Assembly: GCF_013377295.1 (NCBI RefSeq)
Contig: NZ_CP016180.1
Coordinates: 1,178,001 to 1,242,000, forward strand
Origin: Pasteurella skyensis
Lineage (GTDB): Bacteria; Pseudomonadota; Gammaproteobacteria; Enterobacterales; Pasteurellaceae
Reading direction: 5' to 3'
Length of the DNA: 64,000 nt
This document shows, one piece after another, positions 1-8,468 of this stretch (within the stretch, counting starts at the first letter, position 1; the number at the start of each line of letters is the position of its first letter). The translations under genes and the position numbers were made by a program. Under the pieces are notes generated by a model that saw only the letters and a program-made list of their open reading frames with translations, was not told the origin of the DNA and made no database searches.

Positions 1-82
1 AGGCTAAATAATTTTTTGATAATTTTGCATTATCAATTTCAAATGTTACCGCTAAATCAAATAGTTCAAAAGGATTATTCAT
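1..82 (-). CDS. hscB: HscB co-chaperone, N-terminal fragment (cut by window edge)
   Basis: The reverse strand opens with ATG at 82-80 and reads MNNPFELFDLAVTFEID, the start of HscB, the J-domain co-chaperone that brings IscU to the Hsp70-type HscA for iron-sulfur cluster release. Only about 27 residues lie in the window, so the HPD motif is not visible. It follows iscA after about 20 nt on the same strand, the usual iscRSUA-hscBA order. The identification rests on the N-terminal match plus position. Confidence 0.8.
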   Translation of the reverse strand, partial: MNNPFELFDLAVTFEIDNAKLSKNYLA

Positions 83-101
83 TATAATTTTACTCTAAAG
101 G

Positions 102-425
102 CTATACATAAAAACTTTCACCACAACCACACTCATCTTTTACATTTGGGTTGTTATATTTAAATCCCTCATTTAAGCCTTCTTTGACATAATCTAATTC
201 TGTTCCTTCTAGATGGATAAGGCTTTTAGGATCGATAATAATCTTCACGCCGTGTTGTTCAAACACCTGATCTTCTTCATTTAATTCATCAACAAATTCC
301 AATACATAAGCTAAACCTGAACAACCTGACGTTTTCACACCTAAACGTAAACCGATACCCTTGCCTCGTTTTTCTAAAAATAATTGAACACGGTTTGCGG
401 CAGCTTCCGTTAATGTAATTCCCAT
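102..425 (-). CDS. iscA: IscA iron-sulfur cluster assembly protein
   Basis: A-type carrier of 107 residues that receives Fe-S clusters (or iron) and passes them to apoproteins. The three family cysteines are present at Cys35 (in TSGCSG) and Cys99 and Cys101 (in DECGCGESF). The length is that of E. coli IscA (107). It is the fourth gene of the isc operon, about 120 nt after iscU and just ahead of hscB. The long gap to iscU contains an inverted-repeat hairpin (474-512), so expression could be partly uncoupled from iscRSU; that is inference. Confidence 0.97.
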   Translation of the reverse strand: MGITLTEAAANRVQLFLEKRGKGIGLRLGVKTSGCSGLAYVLEFVDELNEEDQVFEQHGVKIIIDPKSLIHLEGTELDYVKEGLNEGFKYNNPNVKDECGCGESFYV

Positions 426-469
426 TGTTATTCCTTAAAATTCAAATTTTTAGTCAATTTTAATTGCCA

Positions 470-512
470 ACAAGCGGTAAGATTTTGTTAAAAATTTACA
501 AAATCCTACCGC
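470..512. repeat. Uptake-signal hairpin between iscU and iscA
   Basis: A consensus uptake-signal core ACAAGCGGT lies at 470-478. It is the start of an inverted repeat: the arm GCGGTAAGATTTTGT (474-488) and the arm at 498-512 pair except for one A-C mismatch, around a 9-nt AT loop. On the transcribed (minus) strand no U-run follows, so it is not a classical terminator. It could be an mRNA-processing or stabilising hairpin inside the isc transcript. Confidence 0.7.
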
Positions 513-544
513 CTTATTTTATACGTTTCATTACATTATGAAAT

Positions 545-925
545 TTAACGTTTTTTCTCTTTATAATCAGAAATTGCTGCTTTGATGGCATCTTCTGCAA
601 GAATTGAACAATGCACTTTTACTGGTGGTAATTCAAGTTCTTGTGCAATATCACTATTCTTAATAGATTGTGCTTCAGCAATAGATTTTCCTTTTACCCA
701 TTCAGTAATTAATGAGCTTGAGGCAATTGCACTACCACAACCGTAAGTTTTGAATTTAGCATCTTCAATAATGCCATTATCATCAACTTTGATCTGAAGT
801 TGCATTACATCTCCACAGGCAGGTGCTCCGACCATTCCTGTACCAACGTGGCTATCTTGTTTATCCAAGATACCTACATTACGAGGGTTCTCATAATGAT
901 CTATTACTTTATCGCTATATGCCAT
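545..925 (-). CDS. iscU: IscU iron-sulfur cluster scaffold
   Basis: Scaffold on which IscS-derived sulfur and iron are assembled into [2Fe-2S] clusters. The chosen start (ATG 925-923) gives MAYSDKVIDHYENPRN, the normal IscU N-terminus, and 126 residues; an upstream in-frame ATG at 973 would run into iscS and is rejected. Cluster ligands Cys37 (APACGD), Cys63 (YGCGS) and Cys106 (VHCSI) are present. So is the HscA-recognition motif LPPVK at 99-103. It starts 28 nt after iscS in the isc operon. Confidence 0.97.
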   Translation of the reverse strand: MAYSDKVIDHYENPRNVGILDKQDSHVGTGMVGAPACGDVMQLQIKVDDNGIIEDAKFKTYGCGSAIASSSLITEWVKGKSIAEAQSIKNSDIAQELELPPVKVHCSILAEDAIKAAISDYKEKKR

Positions 926-953
926 TTTAATATCCTTTTGTTTAAATTGTTGG

Positions 954-2168
954 TTAATGAGCTGACCATTCAATAGTGCTTAAATCAATACCTTCTTTGT
1001 ACATATCCCAAAGAGGCGATAATTCACGCAATTTACCGACCGCTTTTTTCACCAATTCAATGGTATAATCAATTTCTTCCTCTGTTGACCAACGCCCTAA
1101 AGAGAAACGAATTGAGCTATGAGCTAATTCATCATTACGTCCTAATGCACGCAACACGTAAGAAGGTTCTAAGCTCGCGGAAGTACAAGCGGATCCTGAT
1201 GAAACGGCTAAATCACGCAAAGACATCATCATTGATTCCCCTTCTACATAGTTAAAACTGATATTTAACAATGAACCGAGACCTTGTTCCATTGAACCGT
1301 TGATATAGACCTCTTCCATATCTTTAAATCCATCTAATAAACGATTACGTAGCACAGTTAAGCGTTCCATTTCTGTTGCCATTTCTAACTTAGCAATACG
1401 GTATGCTTCGCCCATTCCGACAATTTGGTGTACTGGTAATGTGCCTGAACGCATTCCTCTTTCGTGTCCGCCACCGTGAATTAACGCTTCTAAACGGATA
1501 CGTGGACGACGTCCTACATATAAACCACCGATGCCTTTTGGTCCATATAATTTATGGCTTGAAAATGACATTAAATCAATATTCATTGCTTTCACATCAA
1601 CGGGTAATTTACCGACACCTTGTGTGCCATCAACGTGGAATACGATTTTTTTACTACGACAAATTTTACCTATAGTTTCAATATCTTGAATCACACCAAT
1701 TTCATTATTCACTAACATTATTGATACTAAAATCGTATCTTCACGAATTGCCGCTTCAAGTTTTGCTAAGTCAATCAAACCATTGCTTTCTGGTTCTAAA
1801 TAAGTAATTTCAAACCCCTCTCGCTCTAGCTGACGGCAAGTATCCAATACTGCTTTATGCTCGGTTTTACAAGTGATGATATGTTTGCCTTTGGTTTGAT
1901 AGAAATGTGCAGCCCCTTTAATTGCAAGGTTATCTGATTCCGTAGCACCAGAAGTAAACACAATTTCACGTGAATCTGCACCAATTAAATCGGCAATATG
2001 ATTACGTGCGATATCAACCGCCTCTTCCGCTTCCCAACCGAATTTATGCGAACGAGAGGCTGGATTACCAAAAATTCCGTCTTTGGTCATATATTTCATC
2101 ATTTCATCTGCGACACGCTGATCCATCGGTGTGGTTGCTGCATAATCCAAATAAATCGGTAATTTCAT
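954..2168 (-). CDS. iscS: IscS cysteine desulfurase
   Basis: PLP-dependent desulfurase that turns cysteine into alanine and a protein-bound persulfide, supplying sulfur for Fe-S clusters, thiolated tRNA and other cofactors. It has 404 residues, the same length as E. coli IscS. The PLP lysine is Lys206 in [12 protein letters not shown], and the catalytic cysteine is Cys328 in the mobile loop [10 protein letters not shown]. The N-terminus [14 protein letters not shown] is typical. It lies 45 nt downstream of iscR in the same operon and is probably repressed by holo-IscR through the site at 2671-2695. Confidence 0.98.
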   Translation of the reverse strand: MKLPIYLDYAATTPMDQRVADEMMKYMTKDGIFGNPASRSHKFGWEAEEAVDIARNHIADLIGADSREIVFTSGATESDNLAIKGAAHFYQTKGKHIITCKTEHKAVLDTCRQLEREGFEITYLEPESNGLIDLAKLEAAIREDTILVSIMLVNNEIGVIQDIETIGKICRSKKIVFHVDGTQGVGKLPVDVKAMNIDLMSFSSHKLYGPKGIGGLYVGRRPRIRLEALIHGGGHERGMRSGTLPVHQIVGMGEAYRIAKLEMATEMERLTVLRNRLLDGFKDMEEVYINGSMEQGLGSLLNISFNYVEGESMMMSLRDLAVSSGSACTSASLEPSYVLRALGRNDELAHSSIRFSLGRWSTEEEIDYTIELVKKAVGKLRELSPLWDMYKEGIDLSTIEWSAH

Positions 2169-2213
2169 TTTTGCTCCTAAGTACTAATTAAAAAATGGTA
2201 TAACCATTTCTAT

Positions 2214-2633
2214 TTATACATTTTTGTTACGTGAATGTTCTAATACTAATTCTTCTATCGAAATGGTATAAAGAAATTCTTCAATTTGATCTTCTAAACG
2301 TTCCCACAACGAATGGGTTAAACAAAGAGAGTTTCTACTACAATTTCCACTCCCTTTACATTTAGTGACATCAAGGTTTTCATTCACGGCTCTTACAATC
2401 ATTCCCACATTAATTTCTGAGACAGTTTTATTTAACTGATATCCCCCACCTGGTCCACGTACACTACACACGATTCCTTTACGACGCAGCTGTCCAAATA
2501 ATTGCTCCAAATAAGAAAGAGAGATAGCTTGACGCTCCGAAATATCCGATAAACTTACTGGTTTTGACTGACCATATAACGCAATATCAAGAATAGCAGT
2601 CACTGCATAGCGACCTTTTGACGTTAACTTCAT
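2214..2633 (-). CDS. iscR: IscR Rrf2-family Fe-S-sensing transcription regulator
   Basis: [2Fe-2S] regulator that represses its own operon when clusters are plentiful. Starting at ATG 2633 gives [20 protein letters not shown], the standard N-terminus, and 139 residues; an ATG four codons upstream is possible but less typical. The N-terminal winged helix is followed by the cluster ligands Cys92, Cys98, Cys104 and His107 ([17 protein letters not shown]), at the same numbers as in E. coli. It is the first gene of the operon, with a type-1 IscR site over its promoter. Confidence 0.97.
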   Translation of the reverse strand: MKLTSKGRYAVTAILDIALYGQSKPVSLSDISERQAISLSYLEQLFGQLRRKGIVCSVRGPGGGYQLNKTVSEINVGMIVRAVNENLDVTKCKGSGNCSRNSLCLTHSLWERLEDQIEEFLYTISIEELVLEHSRNKNV

Positions 2634-2663
2634 AAAATACCCCACTTACATATATAAGGTATA

Positions 2664-2695
2664 ATTTTATATACCTGACTATTTTAGTCAAGTAA
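2664..2695 (-). promoter_or_regulatory. isc promoter overlapped by IscR type-1 site
   Basis: On the minus strand TTGACT (2691-2686) and TAAAAT (2669-2664) form -35 and -10 elements with a 16-nt spacer. The 25-bp window 2671-2695 matches the published IscR type-1 consensus (ATASYYGACTRWWWYAGTCRRSTAT) at 24 of 25 positions by hand comparison and covers the -35 element and most of the spacer, just upstream of the -10. This predicts repression of iscRSUA by cluster-loaded IscR. Confidence 0.88.
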
Positions 2696-2740
2696 TTTTA
2701 ACATTAGATTTAATAATTACACTGAAAGGTTTTACAAATT

Positions 2741-2770
2741 AAAAAGCCCATAATCAAAAATTATGGGCTT
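2741..2770 (-). terminator. Rho-independent terminator of raiA
   Basis: AAGCCCATAAT (2744-2754) pairs perfectly with ATTATGGGCTT (2760-2770) around a 5-nt loop. Read on the minus strand, the 11-bp stem is followed by a short U-run. It separates raiA from the isc promoter. Confidence 0.88.
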
Positions 2771-2796
2771 AGATTGTAACACAATAACACGAAAGA

Positions 2797-3111
2797 CTAA
2801 TCGACATTCAAGCTCTGATCAGTGCGACGTGCTTCTGCTTTTGTTTTTTGCTTATTCAGTTGCACTTCCAATTTTTGCTCTACACTATTAATTGCTTTAT
2901 AAAGATCGTCCTCTTCCGCCTTAGCAAATAAATCACCATTCGGTGTACCAATAGTTACATCTACTTCATAAGATTTGGGCAATTTATGTATCATAAAATG
3001 AGGATTAATTAACTGGGTATGCCATTTTCTTAGTTTAGCTAAACGCCCTTCAATATGGCTACGGATGGCTGGAGTGATATCCATTTGTTTACTTGATATA
3101 TTAATAGTCAT
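2797..3111 (-). CDS. raiA: Ribosome-associated inhibitor A / hibernation factor
   Basis: 104-residue protein of the HPF/YfiA family, which binds the 30S subunit at the tRNA sites and inactivates ribosomes in cold shock or stationary phase. It starts MTINISSKQMDITPAIRSHI and contains INPHFMI and TPNGDLFA blocks close to E. coli RaiA. The acidic C-terminal tail of E. coli RaiA is shorter here (ends DQSLNVD). It is monocistronic, with its own terminator directly downstream. HPF is the alternative name; the sequence resembles RaiA more. Confidence 0.9.
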   Translation of the reverse strand: MTINISSKQMDITPAIRSHIEGRLAKLRKWHTQLINPHFMIHKLPKSYEVDVTIGTPNGDLFAKAEEDDLYKAINSVEQKLEVQLNKQKTKAEARRTDQSLNVD

Positions 3112-3312
3112 AGTACTTTTCCTCTCTATTATTGACCCAGATTGGTCGTTTCAAGATACCTCTAACTTAATTCTTATCTGAAAAAATTTCAAGTATTTAA
3201 AAGAAAAAATACATAAAAAACTTAAAAAATTTGAACTAAACAACACTTTTATGCATTTATTGATTATAATCATCCTCCAGTAAGTAAAAATAAACATAAA
3301 AATTGAGAAAAA

Positions 3313-4257
3313 ATGAACAATAAAAATAAATCACTCCCTTTTCAAAAAATATTCTTACATCCAAAATACTGGGGATTATGGATAGGATTAGGCTTTTTTC
3401 GTTTAGTATTACTGCTTCCTTATCCCCTACTCGTACAAATTGCAAAAGGATTTAGCTACTTATTTAAATTTGCAAAATTTGGAAAGTATCGTACCGCTAT
3501 AGCAAAACGTAATTTAGAATTATGCTTTCCTGAATATACTCAAAACCAAATAGAACAATTAATTGAAAAAAATATTGAATCTATTGGAATGGCAATTATT
3601 GAAACAGGAATGGCGTGGTTTTGGTCGGATAAACGGATTCTAAAATGGTCAAAATTTGAAGGAATAGAACACCTTAAACAAGCTGAAAAAGATCAAAAAG
3701 GGATTATTTTAGTTGGCGTACATTTTTTAACCTTAGAGTTAGGAGCAAGAATTATGGGATTACACCATCAAGGTATTGGTGTTTATCGCCCTAATGATAA
3801 TCCTTTGCTTGATTGGATTCAATTTCGTGGACGAGTGCGTTCTAATAAAGCAATGTTAAACCGCAATGACTTACGAGGAATGATTAAAGCACTGCGTCAA
3901 GGAGAGATGATTTGGTATGCACCTGATCACGACTATGGTAGAAAATCTAGCGTATTTGTTCCTTTCTTCAACATAGAAAAAACAGCAACAACAACGGGGA
4001 CAAGAATGTTACTACGTTCTGCTCCTAATGCCGTGATTATCCCTTTCTCACCAATTCGTAATGCTGATGGAACAGGTTATACATTAACGGTCAGCCCCCC
4101 TGTCGATTTCAGTCACTGTACAGATGATATTGACACAGCTACCTTAATGAATAAGGTGGTAGAAAAAGAAATAATGAATGCTCCTGAACAGTATATGTGG
4201 CTACATAGACGCTTTAAAACTCGTCCAAATGAAGATGACCCAAGTTTATATGATTAA
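3313..4257 (+). CDS. lpxL: Kdo2-lipid A lauroyl/myristoyl acyltransferase (LpxL/HtrB)
   Basis: Late lipid A acyltransferase of 314 residues that adds a secondary acyl chain to Kdo2-lipid IVA at the inner membrane. It has a hydrophobic N-terminal anchor (about residues 22-50), the catalytic HX4E motif at His137-Glu142 (HFLTLE), and the conserved C-terminal QYMWLHRRFKTRP block. It stands alone on the plus strand and converges with the ABC exporter operon with only 2 nt between the stops. LpxL versus LpxP or LpxM cannot be settled fully by eye; LpxL/HtrB fits best. Confidence 0.88.
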   Translation: MNNKNKSLPFQKIFLHPKYWGLWIGLGFFRLVLLLPYPLLVQIAKGFSYLFKFAKFGKYRTAIAKRNLELCFPEYTQNQIEQLIEKNIESIGMAIIETGMAWFWSDKRILKWSKFEGIEHLKQAEKDQKGIILVGVHFLTLELGARIMGLHHQGIGVYRPNDNPLLDWIQFRGRVRSNKAMLNRNDLRGMIKALRQGEMIWYAPDHDYGRKSSVFVPFFNIEKTATTTGTRMLLRSAPNAVIIPFSPIRNADGTGYTLTVSPPVDFSHCTDDIDTATLMNKVVEKEIMNAPEQYMWLHRRFKTRPNEDDPSLYD

Positions 4258-4259
4258 AA

Positions 4260-5396
4260 TTAGTTTAATGTTCTTTTGTAGCGTAACATCGCAATTGAAA
4301 TAGAGAATAACCAAAATACTAAAATTGCACCAAATTCTGCTATTAACATCTGCCAACTGGCATCTTTTAGCATTACCCCACGAATAATCCGTAAAAAATG
4401 GGTAAGGGGTAAGACTTCTCCTAAATACTGTGCCCAAATTGGCATACCACGAAAAGTAAACATAAAACCTGATAACATTATTGAGGGCAGAAAGAAAAAG
4501 AACGTCATTTGTAGTGCTTGTAACTGCGAAGTGGCAATAGTACTAAAAGTAAATCCTAATGTCAGATTAGTAAATAAGAACAGTAATAATCCAGCAATTA
4601 AAACAGTTGTATCGCCAATAAAAGGTACATTAAATAGCCACAGAGCAGCACCAATAATCATTAGTGATTGCAATAAACCCACCATAATATATGGAATGAC
4701 TTTTCCGATCATCACTTCAAATGGGCGAACAGGCATTGCAAGTAAATTTTCCATCGTGCCACGCTCTCGTTCACGTGTCATCGTAATAGCCGTGATCATA
4801 ATACCTGTCATTGTAATAATAACTCCTAACAACCCCGGAACAACATTAAATCGAGTTTCAAGCTGTGAATTAAAAACATTGTGAACCACAATATTAACAG
4901 GTGAAACCGTTGGGGGAATTTGTCGAGGATCATTCATAAAAGGTTGAAGTGCATAAGTAATCATTCCTGAAAAATACGCGCCTACACCACTTGTAGCAGG
5001 ATCACTGGCATCAATTTCAAGTAATAAAGAAGGTCTCTCCCCACGAACGACTGCTTGAGAAAACCCTGCTGGAATGGAGAGAACATAATTAACTTTACCT
5101 GCTTGCAACAAAGCCGTTGTTTTCGAGGCATTTGGCTCTTCGATAACCAAATCAAAATAATCCGAGTGCGTCATAGTCGCAATAATACTTCGAGTAATAT
5201 CAGTATGTTCCTCACTATGTACCGCAAGTGGTAAATGTTTTGGTTGTAAATTAACCGCATAGCCAAACAAAATCAGTTGGATAACTGGAATCCCAATTAA
5301 CATACCAAAAGTTAGACGATCACGACGCATTTGTTGCCACTCTTTATACACCATCGCACCAATACGAGCCAATACAGAACGGAAAGAGTTTTTCAT
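4260..5396 (-). CDS. ABC-2 type exporter permease (YbhS/YhhJ-like)
   Basis: 378-residue ABC-2 permease: one N-terminal membrane helix (about 33-50), a large periplasmic loop, then about five C-terminal helices. The family signature ITMTRERERGTMENLLAMPV lies near residues 200-225. It overlaps the ATPase gene by 4 nt (ATGA), so the two are translationally coupled. With the ATPase, the HlyD-type adaptor and TetR regulator it forms a ybhRSFG-like operon, a family linked to export of drugs or cations. Unlike E. coli, only one permease gene is present, so a homodimer is likely. The substrate is unknown. Confidence 0.88.
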   Translation of the reverse strand: MKNSFRSVLARIGAMVYKEWQQMRRDRLTFGMLIGIPVIQLILFGYAVNLQPKHLPLAVHSEEHTDITRSIIATMTHSDYFDLVIEEPNASKTTALLQAGKVNYVLSIPAGFSQAVVRGERPSLLLEIDASDPATSGVGAYFSGMITYALQPFMNDPRQIPPTVSPVNIVVHNVFNSQLETRFNVVPGLLGVIITMTGIMITAITMTRERERGTMENLLAMPVRPFEVMIGKVIPYIMVGLLQSLMIIGAALWLFNVPFIGDTTVLIAGLLLFLFTNLTLGFTFSTIATSQLQALQMTFFFFLPSIMLSGFMFTFRGMPIWAQYLGEVLPLTHFLRIIRGVMLKDASWQMLIAEFGAILVFWLFSISIAMLRYKRTLN

Positions 5397-6316
5397 CGCT
5401 TATCCCCTCCACTGTCTAATTCTAAACTAATAAAAGCATCATCAAGTGTAGGCGTTTCAGACTCCCATTCAAGGTGATGATAAAGACGGTGTAATGCTGT
5501 ATCAAGCAGATGAGGATCACGGCTCACTACGTGTAATCTACCACCATAAAACGTTGCCCTTTCAATATTAGGATCTGCTTGCAGTATAGGTAAATACTGT
5601 CTAACATCATCACCCAAACGACTATGTCGTGCTTGTAAACCTGAACGATAAATAATTTCATCAACTCGTCCTTGCACCAATAGCTGACCATAAGCTAAAT
5701 AAACAATATGATCACAGCGTTCTGCTTCGTCCATATAATGTGTGGAGACTAAAACAGTAATGTCTTGTAATTGAGAAAAATCGTGGATCATTGCCCAAAA
5801 TTCTTGTCTTGCTCGTGGATCTACACCAGCAGTTGGTTCATCTAGTAGTAGAAGCTGTGGTCTATGAAGGGTTACTGCTGCCAACGCCAGTCTTTGCTTC
5901 CAACCTCCTGATAACGCCGCAGCAAGTTCGTGTTGGCGTAGCGTTAGTCCAAAGGTTTCCATTTGTTCTGCAACTAACTGACGAGCTTTAGGTAAATTAT
6001 AAAGCTGAGCAACAAACATTAAATTCTCTCGTACCGTTAGATCCTGCCAAAAGCTAAAATGTTGTGTCATATAACCAGTGCGACGCTTAATTTCCCTTGA
6101 TTGCTGACGAAAATTAAACCCCAAACATTGCCCTTCTCCCTTATCTGCCTGTAGCAGACCACACAATAAACGAATACAAGTTGTTTTACCTGAACCATTA
6201 GGACCTAAAAATCCCCAAACACTACCTTTAGGTTGAGCAATAGAGATATTATCTACAGCAACTTTACCATTAAATGATTTACATAAACCTGTTACATCAA
6301 TTGCAAAATCAGACAT
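5393..6316 (-). CDS. ABC exporter ATP-binding protein (YbhF-like, single domain)
   Basis: 307-residue ATPase starting at ATG 6316 (MSDFAIDVTGL). Walker A GPNGSGKTT is at 38-46, the ABC signature LSGGWKQR at 135-142, Walker B LLLLDE at 155-160, and the H-loop histidine follows in STHYMDEAERC. E. coli YbhF carries two such domains (about 578 residues); this one has one. It overlaps the adaptor gene by 8 nt upstream and the permease by 4 nt downstream. It powers the exporter encoded by its neighbours. Confidence 0.9.
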   Translation of the reverse strand: MSDFAIDVTGLCKSFNGKVAVDNISIAQPKGSVWGFLGPNGSGKTTCIRLLCGLLQADKGEGQCLGFNFRQQSREIKRRTGYMTQHFSFWQDLTVRENLMFVAQLYNLPKARQLVAEQMETFGLTLRQHELAAALSGGWKQRLALAAVTLHRPQLLLLDEPTAGVDPRARQEFWAMIHDFSQLQDITVLVSTHYMDEAERCDHIVYLAYGQLLVQGRVDEIIYRSGLQARHSRLGDDVRQYLPILQADPNIERATFYGGRLHVVSRDPHLLDTALHRLYHHLEWESETPTLDDAFISLELDSGGDKR

Positions 6317-7364
6317 CATAAACACTCACTGGTAATCCTACAGGCAAACTTTCTTCATCATTATCAAAATATGCCACCACACGAAATACGAGTTTGGTAC
6401 GAGTATCTTCACTGTAAATCACAGGAGGTGTAAAGCTCGCTCTATCATCAATTTCACGAATAGTCGCCATTCGTGGCGAAGCACCATCAGCACTCACCAT
6501 CACTTTATCATTAATTTTCCAATGACTGATTTCCTCTTCTGACACATAAAAGACTACTTTTCGAGCATTTGTAGGTAACAATTTTATGACAACTTGGCCT
6601 GCTTGTACCCATTCACCTGTATGACGATAAATTGCACTAATCTCCCCATCTATGCGACTATAAACTTTACGCCGTGCTTGTGCTATTTTAGCCTGTGCTA
6701 GCCTCGCCTGTGCCAACGCTAATTGTGATTGTCCACTCATTAATGCCCCATCACGTGCAGAAAGCCGAGCAAGTGCAATGTCCGCATCAATAACGTCAAT
6801 CTGTTTCTTAAACTCATCAACTTTTATTTGTGAATGTTGTGCTTCAATCAAAGAAATCGATTTTTGTGCCACTAACTTTTTGTTACGCTTAGCATCAATA
6901 ATAGCTTGAGTAAGTTTAGTTTGTAATACACCACGTTGAGCATTAAATTTAGCGATAACTTCATCACGTTTACCACTTTTTAAATCCATCAATTGCCCTT
7001 TTGCAGTATTAACCTGTGCCTGTGCCTGTGCTTTATCCACATCTAACTGCTGTAATTCATCTTCTATAACAAAAGCAAGCTCTTTCGTTGATAAGTGTTC
7101 CCCCACACGATGAGGCATTACTTCTAACCAACCTGAACTAGGCGCAGCAATAAATCGATAATCCCCTTCGATATATCCAGTATAATAATGAGCAGTATTT
7201 TTGCTAGTTTCACTAAGGTTTGTTGATGATGGGGAAGTTGCTTGAGAGAATGGTGCTATTAATATAAGAGAAATTATACCTAATACAAAAATAAAGGTTA
7301 AACTCCATAATGAGCCAGACCATATCCCATATTGATAACTATTTTTTCTATTATCATTAAACAT
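6309..7364 (-). CDS. HlyD/EmrA-family membrane fusion protein (YbhG-like)
   Basis: 351-residue periplasmic adaptor: short cytoplasmic tail, one membrane helix (about 19-38), a biotinyl-lipoyl-like segment, an Ala/Gln/Lys-rich alpha-helical hairpin (about 95-215), then beta-barrel domains. It would link the inner-membrane ABC exporter to an outer-membrane channel. It is the first structural gene after the TetR regulator (40 nt gap) and overlaps the ATPase gene. The outer-membrane partner (TolC type) is not in this window. Confidence 0.88.
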   Translation of the reverse strand: MFNDNRKNSYQYGIWSGSLWSLTFIFVLGIISLILIAPFSQATSPSSTNLSETSKNTAHYYTGYIEGDYRFIAAPSSGWLEVMPHRVGEHLSTKELAFVIEDELQQLDVDKAQAQAQVNTAKGQLMDLKSGKRDEVIAKFNAQRGVLQTKLTQAIIDAKRNKKLVAQKSISLIEAQHSQIKVDEFKKQIDVIDADIALARLSARDGALMSGQSQLALAQARLAQAKIAQARRKVYSRIDGEISAIYRHTGEWVQAGQVVIKLLPTNARKVVFYVSEEEISHWKINDKVMVSADGASPRMATIREIDDRASFTPPVIYSEDTRTKLVFRVVAYFDNDEESLPVGLPVSVYDV

Positions 7365-7404
7365 AGAGTTCCTCCATTTTATGGGTATATTTAAGTGAAA
7401 TAGT

Positions 7405-8004
7405 TTAATTTTTTACCTGTAACAAATTTTCAATCATCTTGAATTGAGTCATAAATAAGTGCCGTAATGCTTCTTTATCATTTGGTTGATCAGCAAAAAA
7501 TATTTCCTGCGATAAAATACTAAAGACATAAGGAGCCATAATTAATTTAAACAAACATTCTGCCTGCTCATCATTTCCCAGTTTTTGACTCCAAGCGATC
7601 TGCCAAGGTTGAATCACAGATTTACGGTAAAACATAACCATTTCAGGAAAAATTGCTGATTCACTGATTAAAATACGCAATAATTTTGGTAAAGATGTTT
7701 CAGTAATGAGAATCACCATTTCATCCGCCATTTGTTCAAACACATCTGATAACGTTTGTGCTTCTTGAAGTTTTATTACCCAATCTTGCATTTTTTCACC
7801 AATTTGTTGAGTAATCAACTTACGAAACAATGCTTCTTTATTATCAAAATAGAGATAAATAGTGCCTTTGGAAATACCTGCAACAGTAGCAATTTCTTCC
7901 ATCTTAGTTGCTTGAAAACCTTTATTAGCAAATAAAGTAAGGGCTGCATCTAAGATGGTTTGCTCTCTAAAAATTTTTCCAGCTTCATTATTTGCTCTTT
8001 TCAT
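7405..8004 (-). CDS. TetR/AcrR-family repressor of the adjacent exporter
   Basis: 199-residue regulator with an N-terminal TetR helix-turn-helix (about residues 15-60: ILDAALTLFANKGFQATKM, then GISKGTIYLYFDNKEALF) and a divergent ligand-binding domain. It is the promoter-proximal gene of the exporter operon, as ybhR is in E. coli. A 9-6-9 palindrome at 8026-8049, 22 nt ahead of the start codon, is the likely operator, predicting autorepression relieved by an exported compound. The ligand is unknown. Confidence 0.88.
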   Translation of the reverse strand: MKRANNEAGKIFREQTILDAALTLFANKGFQATKMEEIATVAGISKGTIYLYFDNKEALFRKLITQQIGEKMQDWVIKLQEAQTLSDVFEQMADEMVILITETSLPKLLRILISESAIFPEMVMFYRKSVIQPWQIAWSQKLGNDEQAECLFKLIMAPYVFSILSQEIFFADQPNDKEALRHLFMTQFKMIENLLQVKN

Positions 8005-8025
8005 TACTTACCCTATATCAAAACC

Positions 8026-8049
8026 ATTACTAACTGACTGGTTAGTAAT
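8026..8049. promoter_or_regulatory. Putative TetR-family operator
   Basis: ATTACTAAC (8026-8034) and GTTAGTAAT (8041-8049) form a perfect inverted repeat around TGACTG. Its position just upstream of the TetR gene, and its form, fit an operator for that repressor. Confidence 0.75.
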
Positions 8050-8094
8050 TTAAATAAAACTATTAATATTGTCAATCCATTTACAGTGTTTTAT

Positions 8095-8219
8095 TATCAA
8101 TTTGTAAATTCTTGGTCTGATGTGACCGCTATATTTTATGTCTAATGATGTTTTGTGGGCGTTTCTATATTGAGCAGTGGGAGGATATACGCAAACAAGT
8201 TTGCTAATCCTCCCCTACG
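8095..8219. repeat. Dispersed repeat, copy 1 (USS-like block plus GGGAGGAT hairpin)
   Basis: About 125 bp that recur, with scattered differences, at 31993-32118. It contains a degenerate uptake-signal block (TTTGTAAATTC..GTGACCGCT), GTTTTGTGG, and then a hairpin at 8179-8214: outer arms GGGAGGAT/ATCCTCCC and inner arms GCAAAC/GTTTGC. No open reading frame is evident. The rest of the gap 8050-8468 holds a second hairpin (8255-8310), another USS-like block (near 8355-8405) and the prs terminator. Confidence 0.75.
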
Positions 8220-8254
8220 ATACTTTCTATAAGATGTTGATTTATAATAAATAA

Positions 8255-8310
8255 CTGTAGGGTCAGCATTAGCAAACGTTAGTTTGCGTATATCTGACCG
8301 CCACGTACAG
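8255..8310. repeat. Palindromic repeat related to the GGGAGGAT hairpin
   Basis: Nested inverted repeat: CTGTA/TACAG outermost, GGTCAG (8261-8266)/CTGACC (8294-8299), and GCAAAC/GTTTGC around GTTA in the centre. It shares the GCAAAC..GTTTGC core with the hairpins at 8179-8214 and 32078-32113 but has different outer arms. Confidence 0.6.
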
Positions 8311-8433
8311 GGTGTGAATATTGTCGTAAAATTAAATGCCCCATCAATTTATTTACAGCGTTTCATTATCAATTTGCAAATTATTGGTTTGATGTGACCG
8401 CTATATTGGGACATATTATGGATTTTTTCCTAT

Positions 8434-8458
8434 AAAAAACCCAATATTTCCACCGGGT
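8434..8458 (-). terminator. Rho-independent terminator after prs
   Basis: On the minus strand ACCCGGT and ATTGGGT form a 7-bp stem (two G-U pairs) with loop GGAAAT and a run of six T. It lies 11 nt after the prs stop. Confidence 0.65.
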
Positions 8459-8468
8459 CTTATAACAA

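Noticed and set aside
1403-2191. Plus-strand frames opposite iscS
   Set aside because: They overlap a fully conserved gene on the other strand and look like shadow frames.
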